A stretch of 64,000 nt of DNA from contig NC_020054.1 in NCBI RefSeq assembly GCF_000331105.1, positions 124,001 to 188,000 of the forward strand, in the 5' to 3' direction. The stretch comes from Fibrella aestuarina BUZ 2 (lineage in GTDB: Bacteria > Bacteroidota > Bacteroidia > Cytophagales > Spirosomataceae). A model generated the notes under the pieces. That model worked only from the letters and a program-made list of their open reading frames with translations, was not told the origin of the DNA and ran no database searches. Both the position numbers and the translations under genes were made by a program. Position 1 is the first letter of the stretch. Every line of letters starts with the position of its first letter. This document shows, one piece after another, positions 1 to 6,103 of the stretch.

Positions 1-823
1 GGGCGATGGTCCCCCCGGCAAACCAGGTGCGGGCGGGCGATGCGTGTTTGGTCATCATGAGCAGGCGTTGTTTTGTGGTTTGAAAAGTCAGCGTACTCAC
101 CAGCGCAGGCAGGGTGGTGGCGCGGGTTAGTTTGGTAAGCAGCAGATGCTGGTAGCCAGGTACGTTACCGAAAGCGGCATTGACGGCTTCGTCGGCCAGA
201 AATTCGTGGTTGCGCTGCATGGCCCGCTTCAGCCAGATCAGTAGCGGGTTGAACCAGCCGAAACACAGGACCAGCTCAATCAGCAGGACGTCGAGCGAGT
301 GGCGCTGCCGGATGTGCGCCAGTTCGTGGGTGAGCAGTTCGGGTTCAAGCGTACCTTGTTCCAGCGCTGCTTTCGAGACAAACAGGTAGCGCAGAAACGT
401 ATGGGGGAGCACGTCAGTGGGTAACGGCACCAGCCAAACACCTCGAAACGGTTGAGGAGCATACCGACGTACCTGCGCGGCGATCTGGTACAGGTTCCGG
501 GCAAACCGAACGAGCATCAGTAATGTACCGGCTGCATAGAGCCAGAGCCAGTAGGTCACGGGTGCAGCGGTAACTTCGGTAACAACGGTAGTTTGGCCGG
601 GTACGTTTTCAGCAGGCAGAAACAGCGCCACGGCTGATGGCGGCGTGATTGGTTGAGGCACGGGAACCTCGATCGTCAGCAGGGGCGCCACAAACGCAAC
701 CCCCAACGTACCCAGCAGATAGACCCGCTTGAGCCGGTGTATTGGCTGATTTTCCAGAAACAACTGGTAGAAGCCCAGCAGCAGCAACAAACTCAGAGCC
801 GATTCGAGCAGGTAGGTCGTCAT
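1..823 (-). CDS. BlaR1/MecR1-like M56 peptidase sensor (partial, C-terminus off the window)
   Basis: Membrane metallopeptidase of the M56 family, the usual partner of a BlaI-type repressor: on sensing a signal it leads to repressor loss. The start is the ATG at 821-823, overlapping the blaI-like stop by 4 bp (ATGA), which argues for translational coupling. The N-terminus begins MTTYLLESALSLLLLLGFYQ, a membrane segment, and a second membrane segment lies near residues 90-110. The zinc motif HELAH is at residues 166-170, followed by RQRHSLD. Only about 274 residues are in the window. In Bacteroidota such proteins often sense something other than beta-lactams and carry TonB-like or carboxypeptidase-regulatory tails, so the signal is unknown. 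The minus-strand frame is open to position 1. Confidence 0.88.
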   Translation of the reverse strand, partial: MTTYLLESALSLLLLLGFYQLFLENQPIHRLKRVYLLGTLGVAFVAPLLTIEVPVPQPITPPSAVALFLPAENVPGQTTVVTEVTAAPVTYWLWLYAAGTLLMLVRFARNLYQIAAQVRRYAPQPFRGVWLVPLPTDVLPHTFLRYLFVSKAALEQGTLEPELLTHELAHIRQRHSLDVLLIELVLCFGWFNPLLIWLKRAMQRNHEFLADEAVNAAFGNVPGYQHLLLTKLTRATTLPALVSTLTFQTTKQRLLMMTKHASPARTWFAGGTIA

Positions 824-1191
824 GGCTTTTTCCGGTCGATTTGTTCGTCAATCAGGCGGCGCAGTTCGGTTAGCTCGTCGGCAGAGAGATTGGTCTCTTT
901 GGTGAAGAACGAAGCAAACTGAGCCGCCGAATTATTGAAGAAATTCTTGATCAGGCCGTTGACATGGTTGGCGAAATACGCCTCGCGACTGATGAGCGCG
1001 TAATACTCGCGGGTGCTGCCCCGTTCGCGGTACGCCACCGCTCCCTTGTCGATCAGGCGCTTCAGCAGGGTGGCAACCGTCGTGGTGGCGGGTTTGGGAT
1101 CATCGTAGGCGTCGAGCAGGTCTTTCATGTACGCCGTTTCCAGCGTCCAGAGGTGTTGCATCAACGTTTCTTCAGTGGCGGCCAGCTTCAT
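820..1191 (-). CDS. BlaI/MecI/CopY-family transcriptional repressor
   Basis: A 123-residue winged-helix repressor. The N-terminal half carries the family pattern (EETLMQHLW, then YMKDLLDAY and TTVATLLKRLIDKGAV), and the C-terminal half is the dimerisation and cleavage-sensitive part. It would bind the CTACA-N2-TGTAG palindrome just upstream of its own start and repress itself together with the overlapping BlaR1-like gene. The full family length is present and no key region is missing. The downstream partner overlaps by 4 bp. Confidence in the family is high; the regulon beyond these two genes is not visible. Confidence 0.93.
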   Translation of the reverse strand: MKLAATEETLMQHLWTLETAYMKDLLDAYDDPKPATTTVATLLKRLIDKGAVAYRERGSTREYYALISREAYFANHVNGLIKNFFNNSAAQFASFFTKETNLSADELTELRRLIDEQIDRKKP

Positions 1192-1214
1192 ATTCTATCT
1201 TCGTAGTATTTACT

Positions 1215-1226
1215 CTACAAATGTAG
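1215..1226. promoter_or_regulatory. BlaI-type operator palindrome
   Basis: CTACAAATGTAG: 5-bp arms CTACA/TGTAG around two bases. It contains the TACA-N2-TGTA core known for BlaI/MecI boxes and lies 24 bp upstream of the repressor start. A looser GTAG...CTAC repeat overlaps at 1204-1219. Confidence 0.7.
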
Positions 1227-1247
1227 AAACAAAAACCATGATGTCAA
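1218..1247 (-). promoter_or_regulatory. Candidate promoter of the blaI-blaR1 operon
   Basis: Read on the minus strand, TTGACA (1242-1247) is followed after 16 bp by TACATTTG (1218-1225), which matches the Bacteroidota -7 consensus TAnnTTTG. The start codon lies about 27 bp further on. The -7 box sits inside the operator palindrome, so repressor binding would block it directly. Confidence 0.55.
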
Positions 1248-1274
1248 GCGGTCCACCCACTTTACTTAAAAAAA

Positions 1275-2171
1275 TCAGGATTGAAGCACTTCCAGCCGGT
1301 AACCGACGCCATGGATCGTGCCAATGCGCAGGGTGGCATCGGTGCTGAGCAGCTTCCGAAGGCGCGAGATAAACACGTCGACGCTCCGGCCCACGATAAT
1401 GCCTTCGTCTTCCCAGACCAGTTTGAGTATCTGGTTTCGTTCCAGCACCTGATTGGGGTGGCTGGCCAGCAGGCGCAGCAGTTTGGTTTCCCGGTACGTG
1501 AGGGTGTGGGTCGTCTCGCCAGCCAGTAGCGTCTGCCCGTTGATGTCAAGCACAGAGCGGCCAAAATGAAGTTTCGGGGTGGCAGTCTCGGCTTCGGCCG
1601 GGGCCGCTACGAGTGTGGCTGCGGGGCGTCGCCAGGTCACCACCATCAGCCCTGCCAGCAGGCTGATCACGGCCAGAACGGGCCAGTAGCTGACCTGCGA
1701 CGTGATTGGCGCGGCAAACGTAAGCTGTAGCACATAACATCCGGCGGCCATCGACCGACCGCTACAGGCCACGGTGTTTGAATCGATCAGGTCGCTGACC
1801 GAATACCCCAGTTGCAGCTGTTGGGTGCCGCAGTCCAGCACGGCCACGTCGTAGGGTGTGGCAATGTGGTGCTGTTGCAGGGATTGTTGCAGCAGGGCAG
1901 GTAGCGTATCGTAGTTGAACGCGTGATTGAGTTGAAGGCGGTAGGTATTGGCGTTGAGTTGCTGCACCGCCGGAATGCGCGATGTCGAGTCGCCTGAGGC
2001 CCGCAGCAGGTGGTGGGCCGTGCGGCGGAGGGCCAGATTGATCTTGTCGGCCTGCCGCCGGGGCTCTTCGCCGGCGGCAGGCGTCACCGACCGCACGAAG
2101 AGCCCCCCCAACGCCAGCAACAGACTAATGACCGTGCCCAACACCACCCATGATTGTGAACGTACTTGCAT
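1275..2171 (-). CDS. Membrane-tethered winged-helix transcriptional regulator
   Basis: A 298-residue one-component regulator with an unusual layout. TM1 is at about 8-26, an exported sensor segment covers 27-160, TM2 is at about 163-179 and an OmpR/PhoB-type winged helix is at 203-296 (ETKLLRLLASHPNQVLERNQ, then SVDVFISRLRKLL and GTIHGVGYRLE). No receiver domain is present. The architecture is the reverse of ToxR/CadC, where the DNA-binding domain is N-terminal. The exported part has three cysteines (114, 136, 145) and resembles sensor segments I associate with Bacteroidota histidine kinases. It is the last gene of a unit with two small exported proteins (13 bp after the previous gene), so it may sense those proteins or the same envelope signal. 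Confidence 0.8.
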   Translation of the reverse strand: MQVRSQSWVVLGTVISLLLALGGLFVRSVTPAAGEEPRRQADKINLALRRTAHHLLRASGDSTSRIPAVQQLNANTYRLQLNHAFNYDTLPALLQQSLQQHHIATPYDVAVLDCGTQQLQLGYSVSDLIDSNTVACSGRSMAAGCYVLQLTFAAPITSQVSYWPVLAVISLLAGLMVVTWRRPAATLVAAPAEAETATPKLHFGRSVLDINGQTLLAGETTHTLTYRETKLLRLLASHPNQVLERNQILKLVWEDEGIIVGRSVDVFISRLRKLLSTDATLRIGTIHGVGYRLEVLQS

Positions 2172-2184
2172 AACACGCTATTAA

Positions 2185-2628
2185 TTAACAGCCATCGCCT
2201 GACCGCAGCAAAGGTAACCAATTGATGGTCTGTACCTTGATCAAGCGAATCAGTTGCTTGTTGGCCTGCCCCACCGGTTCAATCAGCAGTTGGTCGCCCG
2301 GTTGGGCAACGGGCCAAACGTCGTCGAGTTGCATCGAATAGTTCGTTTGCTCGCTGGTTTCAGGCCAGCGCTGAATAACCATTGCCTGCCGTTTCAGCAA
2401 CAACCGAAACGGCACGGCCTTGCGGTTCGCCGAACGCGGATCGCCCTCCACAACGGCCAGCCTGCCCCGGCTGTTGATCATCACGGCGTCGCCAACCACA
2501 GCGTAGCCATTTACGGTAACGGCGCTGCCAGGCGCTTCGGCCGTGGTGCTTACCCAGTTGGTCGACCGGAATGACATGGCCAGACAGCCAATCAGCAACA
2601 GGCCCAAGGTGTAGTGTATCGTTTTCAT
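2185..2628 (-). CDS. Small exported protein, probable lipoprotein, unknown function
   Basis: A 147-residue protein with an N-terminal export signal (MKTIHYTLGLLLIGCLAMSF). LIGC at 13-16 fits a lipobox, so lipidation at Cys16 is likely, though a plain signal peptide is not excluded. The rest is probably beta-rich and I do not recognise a domain. It is the middle gene of a three-gene minus-strand unit, 28 bp after the upstream gene and 13 bp before the membrane-tethered regulator. The middle of the protein resembles its upstream neighbour in style (short beta segments, PGDQLLIEP against KKGDRIVLLT), which may mean a shared fold. That is a guess from reading, not an alignment. Confidence 0.7.
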   Translation of the reverse strand: MKTIHYTLGLLLIGCLAMSFRSTNWVSTTAEAPGSAVTVNGYAVVGDAVMINSRGRLAVVEGDPRSANRKAVPFRLLLKRQAMVIQRWPETSEQTNYSMQLDDVWPVAQPGDQLLIEPVGQANKQLIRLIKVQTINWLPLLRSGDGC

Positions 2629-2656
2629 TAGTGTATTGATTAATGGGGTTTATGAA

Positions 2657-3064
2657 TCAACGGACCTGAATTTCATTGTGCGGTAAAGCATGCTGCCGGT
2701 CGAGGGTCAGCAGTACGATCCGGTCGCCTTTTTTGCAGGTGGCCAGCACGCGTTCGACGGGTAGCTGCCGGTAGGTTTCCTCCGAAAACAGGTGTACCGT
2801 GCCCGTTGCGCCATCCCGAACGGCGACTTTAAACGCCAGCTGATCGACGCCCTCAGCACCCGTCGGCGACAGATTCACCGTCTTCACCGTCAGTTGGCCT
2901 TTGGCATCGTTGGCAAGCTGGCATTTCCCGGCAGGCGAATAGTGATCGACTAGCATTTTATCGCCGACAAAAGCGGCCGAGCAGGTCGCAAACGAGGTCT
3001 GCGCGACCGCAGACGTACCCAGTCCGACAAACAGGCACAGGCCTGTGACAATGGCGTATTTCAT
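2657..3064 (-). CDS. Small exported protein, unknown function
   Basis: A 135-residue protein with a clear Sec signal peptide ending near SAVAQ (about residue 22). The mature part is about 110 residues, has three cysteines (28, 48, 110) and ends ALPHNEIQVR. It contains the phrase CKKGDRIVLLTLDRQ, suggesting a beta-barrel or immunoglobulin-like domain of unknown role. It is the first gene of the unit that ends in the membrane-tethered winged-helix regulator. The leader region upstream holds an 11-bp-spaced direct repeat that could be the regulator's binding site. I do not recognise the family. Confidence 0.7.
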   Translation of the reverse strand: MKYAIVTGLCLFVGLGTSAVAQTSFATCSAAFVGDKMLVDHYSPAGKCQLANDAKGQLTVKTVNLSPTGAEGVDQLAFKVAVRDGATGTVHLFSEETYRQLPVERVLATCKKGDRIVLLTLDRQHALPHNEIQVR

Positions 3065-3134
3065 AACTAGTCCTGATTAGTACGAACCAAAACTAACCGG
3101 CTGCTCAACAACGCTCGTAAATCGGCTGCAAAAG

Positions 3135-3155
3135 AATGTAAAGGAAATGTAAAAG
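3135..3155. promoter_or_regulatory. Direct repeat, candidate site for an OmpR/PhoB-type regulator
   Basis: AATGTAAAGG (3135-3144) and AATGTAAAAG (3146-3155) form a direct repeat with an 11-bp period, the helical spacing typical of OmpR/PhoB-family binding sites. It lies about 70 bp upstream of the unit that encodes such a winged-helix protein. Confidence 0.4.
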
Positions 3156-3170
3156 TAGCTTTCGAGCTAC
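3155..3170. repeat. Small perfect hairpin
   Basis: GTAGCT-TTCG-AGCTAC: a 6-bp stem with a TTCG tetraloop, directly next to the direct repeat. It could be a regulatory dyad or a 5' leader hairpin. Confidence 0.4.
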
Positions 3171-3373
3171 TAATCAACCAATTAACCCGATAAGCAGCGA
3201 CAAGAAACAGGCTCCTTTTCCTGGCTGCGTTGTCCGCTTTTCGCGCGCCGGGATGGCACTCGACCTTACCGTTCACGTAAAATAACCGAACCGTAACACG
3301 GGAATCCGAGCCACTATATGATGAATGATGATTTTTGCATAAGTTGATAACCGTTCATCTAATCAATTCTCCA

Positions 3374-4969
3374 ATGCTTAAAACTGCCTCGTTTAAAACG
3401 CTTTGCCTAACGGGCCTGACCGCCGCCTCGCTGTTCATTGCCTGCCAGCCCGACGCGCTCGCTCCCACCACGACTACGGCTGCTACGCTTCGCGCTGCCC
3501 GGGCCGCTGTCACGCTCTCAGAAGGGTTCGAAGTGGGCTCTACCAGCCCCAAAACGGCCTATGATGTGTCGCCAACGGGCTCGGCAAGCGGCGATAACGT
3601 TACGCTGCAAGCCAAATCATGGAATCTCTACGACGCGCTGATCGGCAACACGAGCAGTGATCGCAAAGCCGGTACCTGGTCGGCGCGGGTTCGGAATACG
3701 GGCAAGATCACGATGCTGTTCGACCTGACGACGGGCATCAGCACCGTGACCGTCAAACACGCCACCTACGGCACCGATGGGGCCAGTCAGTGGGGGCTGT
3801 GGTATTCGACCAACGGCGGCAGCACCTGGACTCAGACCGGCAGCGCCGTAACGACGACCACGACGCTTCAGACGCAGACCTTCACGCTGAACGTGACGGG
3901 CACCGTCCGGCTCGAAGTCCGCAAGACATCGGGCGGCACCAACCGCATCAACATCGACGACATTGCCGTAACCGACAACGACGGCGGCGGCACCACGCCT
4001 ACCCCAACCGGCAAGAAGTTTTTGTTCGACGCCAGCCACTACGAAAACGCGGGTAGCGCCGACTGGCAAATCGACGCCGACGGCACCGAAAGCGTACCGA
4101 CCTACACGGGTGGCACTACGGTAGAAACCAAAGCGCAACGTACCCCGACGCCTTCGTACACCGGCATCACGTCCACTACCCCCGAAACCTATTGGAAGGG
4201 CGGCATGTCGGCCTGGGCGGTCGAGTTGGTCAAGCGCGGCAACTTCGTCGAAACGCTGCCCGTGGGTACGGCCATCACCTATGGCAACAGCGCAAACGTG
4301 CAGGATTTGAGCAACTACAATGTCTTTGTCGTGGTTGAGCCGAACCGACTGTTTACGGCGGCGGAAAAAACCGCGATCATGAATTTCGTAGCCAACGGCG
4401 GTGGCCTGATGATGATTGCCGACCACACGGCTCCTTCCCTGACCGGCACCGACCCGAACGGCTACCTACCTTCGGACCGGGACGGCGATGGTGCCGATTC
4501 GCCCCGCGTGTGGAATGACCTGATGACCAACAACGGCATTAACAACAGCAACCCATTCGGTTTCCGGGTCGATTATATCGACATCGACGAGCAACCCACG
4601 ACGAATGTCTACACCGGCACCAACACCAACGCCCAGAAAGTGCTGAACGGCGTGGCTGGTACGGCCTCAAAGCTGGCATTTTACGCAGGTGCCACGGCAA
4701 CGCTCTACCCCGCCAATAACGCCAACGTGCAGGGGCTTTTCTGGCGCATGAGCAGCCCCTTGAACGGCACAACGGGCGTCATGGCCCTGCTGTCGACCTA
4801 CGGCACAGGCCGCATCGTGTTCATCGGCGACAGCTCCCCCTCAGACGATGGTACGGGCGATACCAACGACAACCTGTTCAACGGCTGGTCGGGCGATGCC
4901 CCCACGGGCTACACCTCGCACCCTGCCCTGCACCTCAACGCTTCGCTCTGGCTGGCGAAGTTGCAGTAA
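3374..4969 (+). CDS. Lipoprotein with jelly-roll and GATase-like domains
   Basis: About 531 residues from the ATG at 3374. This start gives MLKTASFKTLCLTG and a lipobox ending FIAC; an upstream in-frame start at 3335 would bury the signal. After a Thr/Ala-rich linker, residues of about 50-200 look like a beta-sandwich of the kind found next to exported hydrolases (SEGFE, then NINIDDIAVTDN). A TPTPT linker follows. The second half resembles class I glutamine amidotransferase-like domains of the DUF4350 type (FLFDASHY, YNVFVVVEP, GGGLMMIADH, GRIVFIGDSSPSDD). No catalytic function can be assigned. It is likely surface- or periplasm-anchored. Base composition matches its neighbours. Confidence 0.75.
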   Translation: MLKTASFKTLCLTGLTAASLFIACQPDALAPTTTTAATLRAARAAVTLSEGFEVGSTSPKTAYDVSPTGSASGDNVTLQAKSWNLYDALIGNTSSDRKAGTWSARVRNTGKITMLFDLTTGISTVTVKHATYGTDGASQWGLWYSTNGGSTWTQTGSAVTTTTTLQTQTFTLNVTGTVRLEVRKTSGGTNRINIDDIAVTDNDGGGTTPTPTGKKFLFDASHYENAGSADWQIDADGTESVPTYTGGTTVETKAQRTPTPSYTGITSTTPETYWKGGMSAWAVELVKRGNFVETLPVGTAITYGNSANVQDLSNYNVFVVVEPNRLFTAAEKTAIMNFVANGGGLMMIADHTAPSLTGTDPNGYLPSDRDGDGADSPRVWNDLMTNNGINNSNPFGFRVDYIDIDEQPTTNVYTGTNTNAQKVLNGVAGTASKLAFYAGATATLYPANNANVQGLFWRMSSPLNGTTGVMALLSTYGTGRIVFIGDSSPSDDGTGDTNDNLFNGWSGDAPTGYTSHPALHLNASLWLAKLQ

Positions 4970-4975
4970 GGGAAA

Positions 4976-5115
4976 GTCATCTGCTGCGCGTCATTCGTTG
5001 TCATTGATGGTCATTGGTCGTAAAAACAATTAATGACCATCAATTACCATCAATGACCACCAATGACAGCGAAGCCAAATGACGCCGAAGGCAGATGACA
5101 GCGCAGCCAAATGAC
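4976..5115. repeat. GTCATT-mosaic repeat, copy 1
   Basis: A 140-bp block of words GTCATT/AATGAC. It includes three variants of a 19-bp unit, GACAGCGAAGCCAAATGAC, and an inverted pair TTGATGGTCATT/AATGACCATCAA. Positions 4999-5044 are identical over 46 bp to 6012-6057 in copy 2. It lies directly downstream of the lipoprotein gene. Confidence 0.85.
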
Positions 5116-5246
5116 CCTCTTCATCGACACATTCGGGTTGTTTGTCGGGGAATAGAGGGGTATGGTCGCTGCGGGCGGATGAGGGGTTAAACGGCGAGGT
5201 GGGTTTCGTCTCTAACTGACAAACCAACAGAAAAACACAGACCATC

Positions 5247-5657
5247 ATGAAGAAGTCAATGTTTGCCCTCGCTGCCATCGTGGCTTTACTCACTACCGGA
5301 ACGACAATGGCTCAACGTGGTCCCGGTTATGGCAACGCCTACCCGACCCCTAACCAACAACGCTACGACGATATTCAGGACGAGATCCGCGTCGACAGGC
5401 TCGATGCCATCGTCAATCTGTCGCGGAAGCAGGAACGGCAGTTGCGCCGGATTGAAGAGCAGTACGACCGGCAGGGCCTGACGGCCGGTAGCCGCCTGTC
5501 GCCCCGCGATTTTCAACGCCTCAGCTACCAGAAAAATCAGGAGTTTCTGAGCGTGCTGACGCCCGTTCAGCGGGATCGGCTGTATGCTTTCCAGACCAAC
5601 AACCGCCGGGGTGGTTACAACCGCGGAAGCTATGGCAGCTACGGTCGCCGCGGCTGA
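5247..5657 (+). CDS. Small exported CpxP/Spy-like or DUF protein
   Basis: A 136-residue protein with a clean Sec signal peptide (MKKSMFALAAIVALLTTGTTMAQ is residues 1-23, given here only by span). The mature protein has a charged helical core (RLDAIVNLSRKQERQLRRIE) and LTPVQRDRLYAF, reminiscent of the LTxxQ motif of CpxP/Spy-type periplasmic proteins. The C-terminal 20 residues are Gly/Arg/Tyr-rich (NRRGGYNRGSYGSYGRRG). The role is probably envelope stress or protein binding, which is inference. A long hairpin follows the stop codon, so it appears to be a single-gene unit. Confidence 0.7.
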   Translation: MKKSMFALAAIVALLTTGTTMAQRGPGYGNAYPTPNQQRYDDIQDEIRVDRLDAIVNLSRKQERQLRRIEEQYDRQGLTAGSRLSPRDFQRLSYQKNQEFLSVLTPVQRDRLYAFQTNNRRGGYNRGSYGSYGRRG

Positions 5658-5674
5658 AAACGGCTAGTTTGTGA

Positions 5675-5727
5675 CAAGACGGGTGATGGGTATGAGGCGG
5701 TTAAGCGTCAGCCCATCACCCGTCTTG
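5675..5727 (+). terminator. Terminator-like perfect hairpin
   Basis: Perfect 16-bp arms CAAGACGGGTGATGGG (5675-5690) and its complement (5712-5727) around a 21-nt loop, 18 bp downstream of the small exported protein gene. It has only a weak T run. It lies upstream of the ATG at 5812, which argues against longer starts for the next gene. Confidence 0.65.
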
Positions 5728-5811
5728 GTTTATGCCGCAGACTGGGCGCGGCAAACATTTGGTTTCCATGCCTCGTTAGACGGATCAGTTCACTATCAAA
5801 TCACTCAACGA

Positions 5812-5997
5812 ATGAATATCAAACGTGTGTTCGGCATTATCCTGACCCTGCTGGGTCTTGTGGGACTGCTGATGGGCGGCAAAGACATGCTGTCGGGCGG
5901 CATTGCGCAGGCCTCATGGGTTTACCTCCTTTTCGGCGCGATCTTTTTCTTCACGGGCATCAGCCTCATCCGCACCGTTAGCGATACATCTCGGTAG
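5812..5997 (+). CDS. Two-TM small membrane protein, unknown function
   Basis: A 61-residue protein starting MNIKRVFGIILTLLGLVG, with two hydrophobic segments (about 5-24 and 35-54). The start at 5812 is chosen because the in-frame extension upstream runs through a terminator-like hairpin and has no recognisable content. The family is unknown; such proteins resemble small inner-membrane DUFs common in Bacteroidota. The stop codon's last base is also the first base of the next inverted repeat. Confidence 0.6.
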   Translation: MNIKRVFGIILTLLGLVGLLMGGKDMLSGGIAQASWVYLLFGAIFFFTGISLIRTVSDTSR

Positions 5998-6100
5998 TCA
6001 TTTAGCTTCGCTGTCATTGATGGTCATTGGTCGTAAAAACAATTAATGACCATCAATGACAGCGAAGCTAAATGACGCCGAAGGCAGATGACAGCGAAGC
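5997..6100. repeat. GTCATT-mosaic repeat, copy 2, with a perfect 32-bp inverted repeat
   Basis: Arms 5997-6028 and 6045-6076 are perfectly complementary over 32 bp around a 16-nt loop. Two further units of the GACgcCGAAGGCAGATGAC type follow up to 6100. It sits between two convergent genes. The stem includes AGCGAAGCT/AGCTTCGCT; GCGAAGC is known to fold as an unusually stable DNA mini-hairpin. Confidence 0.9.
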
Positions 6101-6103
6101 TCC

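Larger units (their letters stand above)
3065..3373. other. Divergent intergenic region
   Basis: This 309-bp stretch separates the minus-strand regulator unit from the plus-strand lipoprotein gene. It holds a direct repeat (3135-3155) and a small perfect hairpin (3155-3170). The rest is AT-richer than the flanking genes, as expected for promoters. An open frame over 3067-3276 has no recognisable protein features and I do not call it. Confidence 0.6.

Noticed and set aside
3067..3276. Small minus-strand gene in the divergent region
   Set aside because: The 69-codon frame overlaps the likely promoter elements and has no signal or domain.
3617..4426. Long minus-strand open frame opposite the GATase-like lipoprotein
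   Set aside because: It has no signal, domain or gene-like composition and is a GC-driven shadow of the plus-strand gene.
4976..5115. CRISPR-like array (regular short repeats)
   Set aside because: The GTCATT units are not evenly spaced, there are no unique spacers of constant length, and no cas genes are near.
5671..5811. Extended N-terminus for the two-TM protein at 5812
   Set aside because: The extension runs through the 16-bp hairpin at 5675-5727 and does not resemble protein sequence.
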